The position numbers and the translations under genes are program-made. Below are positions 27,630 to 39,999 of a stretch of 64,000 nucleotides of DNA, in pieces. Location: contig NW_019211457.1 of the NCBI RefSeq assembly GCF_002443255.2, positions 47,459,690 to 47,523,689 of the forward strand, read 5' to 3'. The DNA comes from Varroa destructor. Taxonomy: Eukaryota > Arthropoda > Arachnida > Mesostigmata > Varroidae. Every line of letters begins with the position of its first letter. The stretch's first letter is position 1. The notes beneath the pieces are model-generated. The model was not told the DNA's origin, did not search any database, and saw only the letters and a program-made list of their open reading frames with translations.

Positions 27630-27741
27630 CTGAAAATAAACCAGCAACACAAGGAGTCTAGTTAGCTGTTGAGACGTAGTCTGAAAAGAGTACTGGACTA
27701 GGCTGGGCTCATTAAAGTCGACCCAATTACATAATCTTACC
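27630..27741 (-). other. POLG2 5'-leader intron and exon boundary
   Basis: On the minus strand a donor, GCTAG before GTAAGAT, sits at 27740 and an acceptor, TTTATTTTCAG before GCGAAG, ends at 27630. This gives a 111-nt intron just upstream of the POLG2 ATG. The leader exon runs from 27741 toward higher coordinates. It holds a five-codon upstream ORF (27791-27808, ATG..TAG) in the same frame as the main ORF after splicing, with 23 sense codons between its stop and the POLG2 ATG. Confidence 0.6.
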
Positions 27742-27808
27742 TAGCAATAATAACAAAAATAGAGATACAATCACGACAACAATAACGAGGCTAGAATGTC
27801 TTTTCCAT

Positions 27809-30800
27809 TGTTGACGCTTACTAAAAGCAAAGAATCTAGTGTGAAACCGTTTTGTTCAAACGAATCGTAGATCCTGCATAAAAGACGACCAGCAGCAAAT
27901 CTATATGTCGCCGTACGAATGTTGGGCCGATAACAACATTACCAAAGAGCCACAAACGGCATCACTTCACTGGGATCTAGTCTTCAACGAGCCGTTAGAT
28001 TGTTTTCGACGTTCTTGAAAAGACTAGCTGAAACTGCAATTCCTGCAAGTTTTAGACGGGACGACTCCTGGCCCAGCAGTACAAATGCCGTCATCAACAT
28101 CATCGACAGCTGTGGCGGTAGTTCATATCCACCCAACAGCCTATTGCAGTTGATATTGGCCAAATGGGCACCGTTACATTTATTATAGGGTGACCACAGT
28201 GCGCCTGGACATCGTAATGCTTATACATCCATCGATGGCGTCTTGACCTACAGACTTACTCATATCTTTCTCTAACTTTCACCCTTCGTCTTGCCATTAA
28301 AATAGCGTTTCATCGCCTGAACGACAAATATTAGACGAATCTACATACGGCTAATCACGTACGTCGCGACAATTACTTGACAGTCTATAATATAGCAAAT
28401 AGGCAAACGATGCTACTAGGTGTGCAATGTTGACTGGCCATCGGAACAACCGAAACGTAACACAGTACGTATAGTAGAGGACGGTGAACACGACGACCGC
28501 GTCGTTGTACAACTGTATACTCGTAGGACATGCATTGGTTCATGAATGTTCTGCACTGACTGCAGTCCTTTCTCAGTGTCCCTAAAGAGAAGGACAAAAA
28601 CAAGACGGTGGTAGTTCGAAGGCGAAAGACGTCTTGGTTATGCCGCGTCGATACGTCTTAATCCGCTGTCTACTGCAAAATTTTGTTGTAGGTTGCCCTG
28701 TACCCATTCTGGGCTGTGTATCGGTAATATGTAGCGACCGCGTGTGACTCTAGAAGCCAAGGCAGTTTCGCGCGGATTTTTCTTGCGTTAAGGAAAGATG
28801 GGTTAGACCACCTATTTGCGGCCAGCTGAAACCGTAGTAAACTATATAGTAGTTGTAGTACACAAAGGGGACCGCCAACTGATAAAGCTACGGGAGCAGG
28901 CGAGTGCTAACTACACCTTTGAGTCCACGATGGATTTTGCCTCGAAGAGGCATTCATCTGGCTGACAAACCTGTTCGAAAAAGCGTTGATTGGAATACTA
29001 AAATGTAGAGGTTGACTGTAGCTACTATTGCAACGCCGATGGCAATTTATATAGCGGCAATATCTACCAAGAAACGACTCTTGACAAAAGAAGAACCATA
29101 AAGCAAAGCGAAATAAATAGACGAAGATTACAACCGCCGCTGTTGCGGTCACTTCAAACTAACGCCAACCCCTATCACTGTGTCTATGACGAGGACTACA
29201 CAAGCATATATCCTTCAGTTGCAAGATAGTTTCGGAAGTCGTGCCATAGCCGTTCGTTGGGAAAATCTTTTTCTCCTCTCGTCGATCATCCTGGTCTGCT
29301 CTTAAACCTAGCTCGGATTCGACACCTGCCAATGGTGGGAAACAAGAATGAATCCAATATCATCCATATATGAAAGGTCGGGCAGAGGGTATACTAGAAA
29401 GTAACACATCTTTAGCATATGCTAATTACCCACTACGATCAACTGCATTCAGGGTTGGTACGTCTTGTACATAATTACTGCCCAGCTCACTTAATCACTA
29501 AAATTTGCTAGGGAGCAATGCATGGGTTATTCAACCACGACAATGCGATTTGGATAGTGCCTTTTCCGATGCCTGCTAGGACTATTTGAAGCGTGAGCAG
29601 CGAGAATGGTAACAGCGTATTTACTAGAATTGAACGTACATTGGAAGAAGTAGACATTTATGAATACCGCAAAGTCAGTCTTCGAGAAAACACCTTGACG
29701 CTCGGTTAGCATAGCTACATTCGTGCACGTCAGGCAGCCTGAACTTTCCGGCCTTAGCGAACCAACGTTTGATCTGGTGACATTTAATTGCTTGCGGTTC
29801 ATAGGTTGGCTAGAAATGAACTTATCTTTCAATGACAAGGTCCGCAAGGCTACACAAAAATGAATATGATTAATCCCTCTCTCTAGCGATAGCATCGTTG
29901 GCGAATCGTCGAGGTTGTAGTCTAGGTTCAAATCCGAGCGTAAACAGACAGACAGGCGGATTTCGTTACGTGCTGACGGGACGGCAAAAGCCGTTACTGG
30001 ACTTAAAACTCGAAATATAGAAGACAAAGGGCATACATAGGCTGATGCTTAGTTTCGTTCGATGCTAGTTCTGCTACGTTGTCTATTTTTTTCAACTCTT
30101 CAAGCGCTTCTGCTAACAGTCGAAATGACGCGAAGTAATCCAAAGGAAGTGCAGATTTGGTTAGGTGTAAAGCTGCATGACGTATGCCCGGGGCAAATCA
30201 TGAAAGAGAATAGGAATGAAATAACGATAATTGACGGGTGAGCTTTTGAATCTTTGATGGCTGACAATAGCTTATTATTATTTGAAGTGAGGTTGTTCTG
30301 TATAGCTACAGAAGGGTAGGAACATTAAGGAACGGCCACGATATAGTCCTGCCGCGAAAATAGTTGAATAGAGACATGCTATCCTGTGGGAACCGTGTCA
30401 TGCTGTGGAAGTTATTTGGTCGTAGGTTACTGGATGAAGCGCTATTTGCGTCGATATAGGCAATATTTAGAAAAGAAATAATAACATTAAATTCAAAAAC
30501 TGACTGCGTATATGACCAATGACGTTTATAAGACTATAAAATGTATATTCAATATGTAACACTTCGAGTCCTCGACAGGTGCTATCGCGTCGCGATAGAT
30601 AACATTTTGTCAACATATCCACCTCTACATAACAACTGCAGCTCACTAGAAATGTTACCACTGTATCTATATGGATATTGTTGTGACGCCTCATCCCACA
30701 TAAAATCCTCCCTACCCAACAACAACAACAACAACAACAGTGTGAAATTTAGTCCAAGCGCGCACCTATCCTGTCATAGCAGACAGATCTGGTGAAGACG

Positions 30801-32164
30801 TCCGTATCGCCAGCGACGCTTCAAGGCAATGCAAGAAGAGGAACTGGAATGATGTGAGGCGAGTCACACTTCGCTATTTTAGGTTTCACCGCGCCTTTAA
30901 ACGGCTCCACCGATGATCCGCCGTGAGAAAGCCACGGTGAAAATCGAACGGAGAATCGTAACGAACAAAGGCAAACGTCTTCACCATCAACAACAATAAC
31001 AGTGTCGACCACAGGCAACTTCACCCGTTGCTGGATGGAAAAGTTCATGCAACTAACATGCGCCTGATGCCTTTCAACCATTAGGAGGACAGCGGTGGTT
31101 TGCGACAGAAGAGCACACAGTGCAACTTATATTAGCTGGAGTAAGCAATTGGGGCAGACGGATTAGGCCGTGGTCCTTGTTCCGCCATCGTACTCGTCCA
31201 TACTCACTTATGTGCAACAGGTTGTCCCATCGGTGAGTATGGTTGGGCTTTCTACCAATGCAGCGCAAAGTCAGGAGGAGTAATCAAGCATCTGTTTCAC
31301 GGACTACATTGGCTGCTAATACCCCCTGTAAAGACATAGCAGCTCCACGGAGAGCGTAGGCTTAGTAAAAATCGCCACGTCCCAACAGTAGTCAACAGGG
31401 GCAGGCCCTCTAGGTTCGGGAGCTCCCACTCTGTTTGGATCCTGGGTTCAGCTCAGCTCTCTAACTACATGTCTGCTAGGCAGCAAACTGTGAACCGGAG
31501 TAGCGGCAGTTGCCGACCAGGCGAAAAACGTAGCTTCTGGACACACGGTACAATGACGATGCGCGCTGCAAAGTCGGATGAGACAGAAGCTGCGCTCATA
31601 GCGGCAGGAACATTCCCCGTGAACGGACAACCAGTCATGTCGACCGCCAGGAAGTGCGAATCAGCCTGCGCGAAGGAAAGTGTGCAGTGAGCAACAGCCT
31701 CTTACAAGTGGAGAGGGCGCGATTTCGACCCTCTCCGAAAGATGTCGCCTCGGTCGTGGCCGTAAACATCAAGCACTTAGTCGATTTTCATTCCCACTGA
31801 AAACCGGGATCAAGCAACATGTCTCTATAAGATAAAAAAAACCAAGCACCAAATACCAACCTCTATCTTTAAAGTATACCATCAATGACAATAAGGCAAG
31901 TTTGTCGCAGAGAAATAAGCAGTAGGGTCTCATCGTTCGATTCAAATCTATCACACAAGCTGGTTAATTACACAGCCCAAAAAGATATAGGGCGGGCAAT
32001 CACAGAGGTGACGGGCGAAATTGCCTACCGTGACTCCACCAATATCTACCAAAGTTTATACTAGACCTGTGGGAGGTTGCAATAGCCATCTCTGTCAGGG
32101 AGCCTTAGCACAGCCGAGAATTTTAGCGGCCTGGTGCAGTGTGTGTTTAATTTTAAGTGTTGCA
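27809..32164. other. Divergent spacer between POLG2 and cyclin D
   Basis: The genes point away from each other, so promoters of both should lie here or, for cyclin D, at an unseen upstream exon. I found no confident TATA or initiator. A SINE fragment (29.9 kb) and a (CAA)n tract (30.72 kb) interrupt it. The part from about 30.8 to 32.1 kb is richer in GC than its surroundings. Confidence 0.5.
29890..29975 (+). repeat. tRNA-derived SINE fragment with A- and B-box-like motifs
   Basis: TAGCATCGTTGG resembles the tRNA A box. About 28 bp later comes TCTAGGTTCAAATCC, a near-perfect B box, then ATTTCGTTACGTG. The last two blocks are shared with 18583-18640. The spacing and sequence do not fold into a full tRNA. 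A SINE remnant is the best reading, and it overlaps a long minus-strand frame that I therefore do not call as a gene. Confidence 0.45.
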
Positions 32165-32351
32165 GGCGTTGGCGTTCGTCGCGCATGTGAAAAGTGTGTT
32201 CAGCAATTCGAAATTATTCGAAGAAGTTCATCAAGAATCTGTGTCGTGCCGTTGTATCTTCAATTTGTCTGAGATAGTTAAAGTGACAGTTACTTTGAAG
32301 CACAACAGAAAATACGAAGCCGCTGTCACGAAGTGCGCTGTTATCTACGCA
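32165..32351 (+). other. Probable 5' UTR part of cyclin D first coding exon
   Basis: A TTTTAAGTGTTGCAG stretch ends at 32164 and looks like a splice acceptor, so the untranslated part of this exon may start at 32165, with at least one unseen upstream non-coding exon. The leader contains a single upstream ATG, immediately followed by TGA (32185-32190), and no other ATG before 32352. No TATA box or initiator was identified with confidence. If the acceptor is not used, transcription could start farther upstream. Confidence 0.45.
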
Positions 32352-32591
32352 ATGACGATGGATCTTATATGCACAGAAAAAGCAATTAGCGAAGTTCACT
32401 ACCAGTCAGTTCACGATCGCCTCGCATTACGAGATACTGCCTTGTTCGACGAAAGTTCAAGAGTGTTAAGGAACTTGCTAGAGCTCGAGGAACACCAAAA
32501 GAACCATTCCGTTGATGCCAGACTTTTCCAGCGGGTTCAGACTGATCTGCAGCCAAACATGCGACGAATCGTTGCCAACTGGATGCTCGAG
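32352..32591 (+). CDS. CCND (CycD): Cyclin D, coding exon 1 (residues 1-80)
   Basis: D-type cyclin: the regulatory subunit that binds CDK4/6 and starts Rb phosphorylation in G1. This exon encodes residues 1-80. Residues 5-9 read L-I-C-T-E, the LxCxE Rb-binding motif found at the N terminus of animal cyclin Ds. The exon ends in the start of the cyclin box (M70-R-R-I-V, then NWMLE), equivalent to the MRKIV..WMLE block of vertebrate cyclin D. The frame is phase 0 into donor GAG|GTGAGT at 32592. Two in-frame ATGs occur, at 32352 and 32358. The second has the stronger context (A at -3, G at +4) and would give an N terminus reading MDLICTE. The first is used here because it is outermost. The frame stays open upstream but has no further ATG. 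The spliced protein is 320 residues, slightly longer than vertebrate D1-D3 (about 290). Family assignment is secure. Confidence 0.93.
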
Positions 32592-32925
32592 GTGAGTTAA
32601 AATCTGGTCTGACCAGGCATTTCCCACCCAGGCTGTGTACTATTGTATTTGCCATTTATTCCATGTAACAAACGTGTTTAGGACGTCTGTTGTAGCATCT
32701 CTCAAAGGAAAATACATAGAGAGCATTTTGAATGTTGTTTATGAATGACTTAATGGTGTGATTGCTTCGCCATTACATTTTATCATACGCTCTCGTAACG
32801 GGGAATGGTCGTTTTATTGAGGCTGTATGATTTTAAACCCATTTCTCGTATGTTACATTTACTTCTTTGCTAGTAAAAAACAGTACGCAATCAAACAATA
32901 AGTTCAATGATTAATTTCGTAGAGG

Positions 32926-32956
32926 ATATATATATATCTATATATATATATATATA
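32926..32956. repeat. (TA)n microsatellite in cyclin D intron 1
   Basis: Alternating AT with one CT interruption, about 335 bp after the exon 1 donor. Confidence 0.93.
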
Positions 32957-35900
32957 AGCGTACATATCTTGAACATGCTACATTTTTTCCGAGCCACAAA
33001 CGACCTAAACTGAAAAGATCTAAATAAGGCCAACTCGAAGCGATCTCACCGCAGAGGTACGGGCTTCAACACGTTCTAATGTCCACTGTATTCACCTAAA
33101 AGAATACTGGATACCGGCTAGCCATCAGTACGCGTGCAACACATAGACACAGGGGCACACACACATATACACCCACAAGAACGACTTTGTTCCTATTGTA
33201 TTATCCTTCCTAGTATCAGCTACCCTGACACAAACATGCGAACCATAAGATGACTTCGTCACTACCCCCGAGATACCGCAATTCTAAACTTGTACCCTCG
33301 CTATACTGGATGTTGCTGTTATTCAGGCAGGCACTGTTTGAGGGAGCAGCCCACTAAACAGATGGGCCCAGCGGGTATACCACGCATCGACATCTACCCA
33401 TTCACTCGACTTCGTCTTCACATGTGGCATGTAACACATGTACTATCAGTATCACGCTCCATTTATCGAGTTGTACTATACACAGGATAACGTGACTGCG
33501 TAGTCTAAAGTACGGACATTTTAATTCGTCAATAATGTCATGTATGCATGTTTCAATAACATGATATCTGCGCTTTGCCATGACGCGGCGCCTGAAATCT
33601 CTCTCTCTCTCTCGCATAGACGAGGAATCATCACTTCATTCTATGATCTGGCCATGTTTCTCAGAGCGACTCCGCTTGACTTGGCCGCCATTAAGTAAAT
33701 GGACGAAACGTGTGTAGAAAAAGTCTAATAATAGTTGTTACTACTGGATTTAACTGCAACTCCAGCCAACCACGAAGCTTCGGCGTAATAAGCAGCGCTT
33801 GACTAGTCGATCTTGGCTGAACCCGAATCAGACAGATGGATCGTAGCCATGCCTGGGAATGACCATTAGGGCCCCTGCTCAGTGTCACTGCATACGTAGT
33901 ATACACATATATCTTTCCATCCTAACGACCTATGAGAAAAGATGGCAATTCAGTGTTCACGGATCGTATTCTCTGTTCCACGAAGTGATAACAATTTTGC
34001 GCGCTAAATTAATGTCTTTAGTAGCAGCAGCGTCGCCGTAATTGTTGCACTGTGGCACGCGCCATGATAGCTACGTTTCGCCATGATTCCTACGCCAGAA
34101 TCGAGGTTATACCTAGAGAGCCGCTAAATACCGTTATCGTTGTTTCAATCAGCGTCAGCACTCGGAATAGAAAACTACTTTCATATACTTAGTTTAATCA
34201 GTTCGATTCAGGTCTTTAGCGTTCGTCTACTGATGAGTCGTACTAGTTATAGAACATTATTGAATAAGCTAATTGTGCTATACAATGTCACTAGTATATT
34301 ATAAGCCTACTGTGCTTTTGACGTCAACTTAACTGTATTACTTGCTACGGTATTCAGTGTTTTTGCAGGCCTTGAGATGCCTAATCGAGCAGTTGTACGT
34401 ACTTGTTTATAAATGCCCCTGAGTCCCTAGCATACACAATCATCCTTTGTTGCTTAAATTATATCGTAACTTTTTTTTATTGACGCTGCTCGTTAATTTC
34501 GTTTATCCTATGCGTCGACGTGTGACGTATCAGCACATCGATCTATCGAGTCACAGAGTCGCTTTCTCATCTAAAAGGGCCTTGACGAAAGGCAGGTTCT
34601 TCGTGGACCTCTGCCTTTGTCCGGTGTCGTCTCATATTAGTTGGCTTAGCTGAGCTAGCTCACTAGCAGTGCCATCCTGCTCGGCGCCTGTCGTCAGGAC
34701 TCTAGCGCTTTCTCGAGTCGGCGTCTTCGTCCACGATCCCCCGGCCGCCGCTGCTAGCGCCAACGCCTTCGCTACCGAGACTGTGGCCGTCGCCATTCGC
34801 ACATCTCCAATTTTGATATGTTAGCCCATCGAAGGCACCACGCTTGCCATTCGTTCACCTATATATGGTAGTTAAAAGCGATGAGGATATGGAAGACGCA
34901 TTGTCGTATAATGACGGCGACATTTTTGGCTCAGGAAGTCTCGTGTCATCGCCAAGGCTTTCTAGCACGACGATCTCGGCTTTTTGTTGTTATGGCTCCT
35001 GACGAACAATAGCAGCTATCAGCAGTTTCTTGGTTGGCTTGATATAATCAACAAGTTATTTGTTGGATTTCATGTTTCCGCTCTTAATAGCAGCACCAAT
35101 AGAGTCGGCTACGGCAGCAGCAGTGACGATGGTGAAGAGTCATCACCGCTGGCGCGTCTCCTGTAAGCTCGACGCGTTCGTGTCTAGCTGCGTTGCTTGG
35201 TCGAGGATTACTAGACATTATCGACTGCAGCGGCATCCTTGAGGGGGTAGATGTCACTGTTTCCCCACCTGTATTCGTCCCTGCGTGTTATGTCTGCTTG
35301 AAACATATGTACAACATGGCTTGATGCCCTTTTGCTTAACAATGAATGGGTACAGAACACGCCGTTTTGTTGAGTATCTATTTTGTCTAGCCATGGACAA
35401 TGCCTATCGGGCATCATGTACACACACACGCACACTATAGATACGTACTAGCTGTTTGAATCAATTTGGAGCGAAAGTTTGCAGCCCAATCTGACTACCT
35501 GCCAATTTAAGAGTTCTTACCCTTAGAAACAATGATAATGGAATATCTACGGCAGCGTGGTCTCTTTAACCCATCAAGATTTGCCAGTCTGATTTGGAGT
35601 TTAGTCTTTCCATGCTTCTCGGTCGGTCCCTAGTAAGGCTTGTTCCCTGTCGTCGGTCATCGTCCTTATCAGTGTGTCCTTCGTTTGCTCCTGTACATAC
35701 GCGAGCAGACTATTGGATTTGTTTAGAATTTGTTTTCTGTTCAGCGCGTATCTTGTTTGGTAGCCGTTTCTTCTCCTTACGATCGTATTCTGTTCAATAT
35801 AATACAATAGAAAAGATAGTACAAATCAAAATAACTATTCGGAAGCCTTTTCAGCTATTTCCTAGTTACCGCTAGACCTTTAACCAGGTGGCAACATATT

Positions 35901-36229
35901 TACCTACTGGCCTTTCTAGAATTTTTCAAATCCATATAATTAGGTAAGAAGGCACTAGATGGCGCGATGTCCACGTTAGACCATGGTTGCAGCTACAACC
36001 GCAAGCGGTCGGTAAATATGTCGAACCCAGTCTATGTCTGCTTATCTCATTGGTTGCGAACAGCATCATGATATCGGCAGCAGCTGCAGAGCTACTGCTG
36101 TTAAGCAGGGACGGCGCGCGCAGACGAGCCGAGGCGAACGAAGTGTACTTATCCAGCACCAGCACACTTAGTTTAACATACGACCAGGCACACGGATCAG
36201 TAGACACACGGACTTTTACCCAGGCAAAT

Positions 36230-37060
36230 GCATAATGCGCTGGAATGCGGTGATGACGTAATGATCATTTTCGTGGTGCTGATGACGGCGGCTCTGTTGC
36301 CTAGTGGCAATCGCTGTCCGTCGTGGTCCCTGAATGGTCGACCCGGCCTGTCCCCCTGTCCCGTCCAGTTCCTCAGCCATCGGCACCCCGTTGCTGGCTT
36401 AGGTCCGGGACTAACAACATGGCAATACAAGGCGGCAGCAGACACGAAGGGTCCGCCCCTTCGCCGACGCAAAGCCCTCCCCCGGTTCCCGTGCGCAGCT
36501 TCGCGCCAAAATCCGCTTTGCGTCAGCCATCACGGCTAGTTTGCGCGCGCCGCTACGGCGTTTCGCGCGGGAAGCGGGTTGCAGTGGCTGTTGACGATCG
36601 CGGTGGCGGCGGCGGCGGTGGCGGACGCTGCCAGCAGAACCAACAGCTACAAACATCGCGTCCATACGACGCTAGCAGCAGCGAACGTCTTGCGTTGGTT
36701 ATTGCGTTATTAATAGCAAACGAAACGTCTGCAAACGCATGAGGTTCAGCGGCCGGCAGCACGTAAATCGGCATCGTCAACGTTGTCGTACGCGGCGGTA
36801 ACGGCGGGTGCAGTCTGGTGCTGGGGCGTCCGTCCACCGCTCCGCTGGAGTTTGTATGCCCTTCGGGCGTCCGCGGTCGGCTGGCGGGATGGCCATAGAC
36901 ACTGCCGTCATGGTTCCAGCGACTGCTCCCATTGCTGCTTCCAACTAGTTCTGTCCCACGCATAAGGAGGCCGCCCGTTCGTCCGCCTGCTTGCCCGCCG
37001 CGGCCGCCGCCGCCGATAACGCCTATTAGGCCGACCCAGATGCCTTAGCCGCGCCGGCGG
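36230..37060. promoter_or_regulatory. GC/CpG-rich block in cyclin D intron 1
   Basis: Visibly enriched in CpG (GGCGGCGGCGG at about 36606, CCGCCGCGGCCGCC near 36996) compared with flanking AT-rich intron. It may be an intragenic enhancer or alternative promoter. No start site was identified. Confidence 0.3.
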
Positions 37061-37725
37061 TTCATTAGGAAATAACGTCTCTAAACAGAAAGTGCCATAG
37101 CAACAACAAGCATTCGGCTATTCGGCCTGCATACGGTCACTGGCATATCAAACGAAAGCCAGACACACATACACACATCGACTTGGAGAGTGGGCGCGTC
37201 CGCACATGCAAACATCAGCAACTACAGACGCCTATGATATTGCAAGTATGGCGCTGTCCTGAACGATACGAAAACAGGCGACAAATAGCAAAAGAAAACA
37301 GCAGGAAGCAATCTGTTCGCGGTAGGCCAATCTCACACAGCAGCGTGCTGGCATTTCTGTCGGGCACCGTAAACTATCCTACTGTAGCCATTTCTATATA
37401 TCATACAGTGCATAAACACTGTTATAGAAACGGTACATGTAACGCATAGAACCGGATAGACCAATGTTGTGATTGGGGCAAAGCATTGTTTCCCGCTGCT
37501 AGTATGGGATGATGAAACATCAAAGCCTAGGCTTCAAGGATGATGTGATCTTAGTGGAATCGTGATAGAAAAAAGAAGGTGATTGTTTCGTCTTGAATAA
37601 CACTTCAAACGAAATAACGGGTCACTCAACACGCTGGTCGTAGTTTCTCGTCTGTACATTGGTAGATCGTATCGATTCTGCTATTCCATAGTTCAACAGA
37701 ATCAGGCGCTCTCATACAGACAATA

Positions 37726-37728
<3 letters not shown>

Positions 37729-37764
<36 letters not shown>
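37729..37764. repeat. (TG)n microsatellite in cyclin D intron 1
   Basis: TG dinucleotide tract ending in GCGTGT. Confidence 0.93.
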
Positions 37765-38562
37765 CACCTATAGAAACATAAGCATCTTCTTCTATCATAA
37801 AAGATAGCAACGCAACGCTCAAATAGCGCGTATCCAATGCAATCATCAATGTCGGCTGGTAAAAGTGCTACTTGGCCAAAAGCTTTCCGTAACGTTTTAC
37901 AACGGTGGTTCTCGACGATATTACGAAACAAAATAATCGTTGGCGTCCCGTTCATACATTCCGAAAATACGTGAATGGGGGACATTTAATTTTTAAATGC
38001 TCGCCAGACATTTAAATCCCCGGCAACGTCGGACGTCCGTTGAGAATCGCGCTTCCAAAAATCGACTTTTTTCCCCATCGACATATTTGAATGGCGACCT
38101 CGGCTTCGGGATCGTCACCGAAAGAAACGGTTATCTTCCAAAGCTTCGAACTAATTTCCATCTGGAACATGTTGAAATCATCGTGTAAAATTTCACCGTT
38201 TAGGTACGCCGTATCAACGCGATCTCAAGGGTTTCCGCCCTTTGTACAGCTTTTTACTATTACATAGGTTCTAAGCCGATTGATTGCATCTCTGCAATGA
38301 AACATCCTATGCATTAAGCTAGTAAAGGGCTGCATTTTGAATTTGTTTCAAAAAGACCGTTTAATGATTGGCGATCGTTCTTGTTAACCGGTTTTTCTTT
38401 TATATTAGTGACGACCTTGGCGGGCAGCACTGAAAACACGATATCGACTAGCCATTAGGCAGTGCGCGGATATCTACATTCACTATTAATCACAATCTTT
38501 ACTAAGCATAAACACCAACTTTACGGATGGATTCACGTTTTGATGTTCTTTCCTTCCTGCAG

Positions 38563-38778
38563 GTGTCTGATACTGAACTATGCCGAGCTGAGGTGTTCCC
38601 ACACGCAATGCACCTGCTCGATCGGTTCTTGAGCAAGAAGATGGTACAAAAGAATCACCTACAACTTCTCGGCACGGTCTGTCTTCTTCTCGCGTCCAAG
38701 ATGCGTCTCACGCGACCATTGACCGTGGAGAAGTTGCGCATGTACACCGATTACAGTGTTAATTGCCAGGAGATCCTG
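38563..38778 (+). CDS. CCND (CycD): Cyclin D, coding exon 2 (residues 81-152)
   Basis: Continues the N-terminal cyclin box from VSDTELCRAEVFP through LLDRFLS and LQLLGTVCLLLASKM to YTDYSVNCQEIL. The AEVFPxAMxxLDRFLS and LLGxxCxxxASKM signatures are diagnostic of D cyclins. K126 in ASKM matches the conserved lysine needed for CDK binding. The acceptor is TTCCTTCCTGCAG before GTGTCT and the donor is CTG before GTGAGT. Both are phase 0, and the exon is exactly 72 codons. The upstream intron (32592-38562) is 5971 bp and the downstream one (38779-46317) is 7539 bp. Confidence 0.95.
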
Positions 38779-39974
38779 GTGAGTACCTTTTGTGTGTATT
38801 TTGTTCACGGGAACAGCGCAAGATACGAAAACGCTATAAAGGATTGTTGAAAAAAAACATAGTGCGTTGTTAGGTCTTTAGTCTAGTCCGTTTACGGTTA
38901 GTGGCACGACGAATTATACTCGATCGATAGATCCTAGTAGGATGGTCTAACCCGTACACCAAACGCACGTGGGTTAGCATTATTGAACCGTTTGGGTCGT
39001 GTTTCTTGGCTGGGCCGCTGTTTTTGGCTCCGCACCAGTGACCAGCCACCATAGACCGCACTCAAGAGCATGGCCCAACGATTGGCGTCAAGATGCGACA
39101 AGCATATTGTCGAATGTGGCCACGTTGCCTATGAGAATATTGTAACCTAAGCTGATTACACATATGCGTACGATATCTGGGGTGCGTTCGGTTTCCTTGT
39201 AAAGGTCCTTGTATCTACCACACAATTTGATTGAACATAGAAGCGCAACACGAACGTTTTTTTTCCAATAAATCTATTAAATAATAAGAGGCGTAATTTT
39301 CATAATAATGTCTTATGCCATAATAATGTTTATTGAACAGTAATAACGTACCAAGTTAGAGCGGAGATATGTGTGCATCCGGCATGTCGACGGCGCCTGC
39401 ATAGGCTCGAGCCATTGCTACCGCTGCGCCCAAGTTCGTTGCTAACTCGATTATATTGGTACCGCAACAGTCAATTGGCAAACAGACGATTCGCGAGTTA
39501 TTATCTCTCGCAGGTAGAATATAACAGGGGCAAGAAAGATCGTCAGCAGATGGACAATGCAGCAAAGGGGTGTGGACTGTCTTTAAACTACTGCATATCT
39601 ACCGTACCCTGCTTTATCAAGCATTAGACGGCATCTACCATCTGTAATGTTCGGCGAATTTCCATCCGCCAACCTGTTCCACGATCACTCAGTTAAGTCC
39701 GCTCTGTATATATTCATAGACTGGTTTCTGCGATCAGGGTGCCCGTGCAACTTGTTCCTGTATTGCGCGAGGAAAGTTCCGACGAGTTTTATCTCGTCAA
39801 GTTCGAGCCTTACACAAGTCATGCGACAGGCGGACTGGCAGTGGCCGTACACCCTACCTGGATCACGATCACCCCGCTTGCACGCCGGCGCATGCCTCGT
39901 GCTAAATCGCTGTAGAGCTTCGTTACAAGCAACTCTATGCAACCCGTTTGCATTCCTAGCTGGCCGAACAAACC

Positions 39975-39999
39975 GATGGATGGATGGATGGATGGATGG
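39975..39999. repeat. (GATG)n microsatellite in cyclin D intron 2
   Basis: Six tandem GATG tetranucleotides. Confidence 0.93.

Noticed and set aside
29527..30027. 166-codon minus-strand frame, one of the longest in the window
   Set aside because: It runs through the tRNA-like SINE fragment at 29.89-29.98 kb, shows no recognisable domain, and its length is near that expected by chance.
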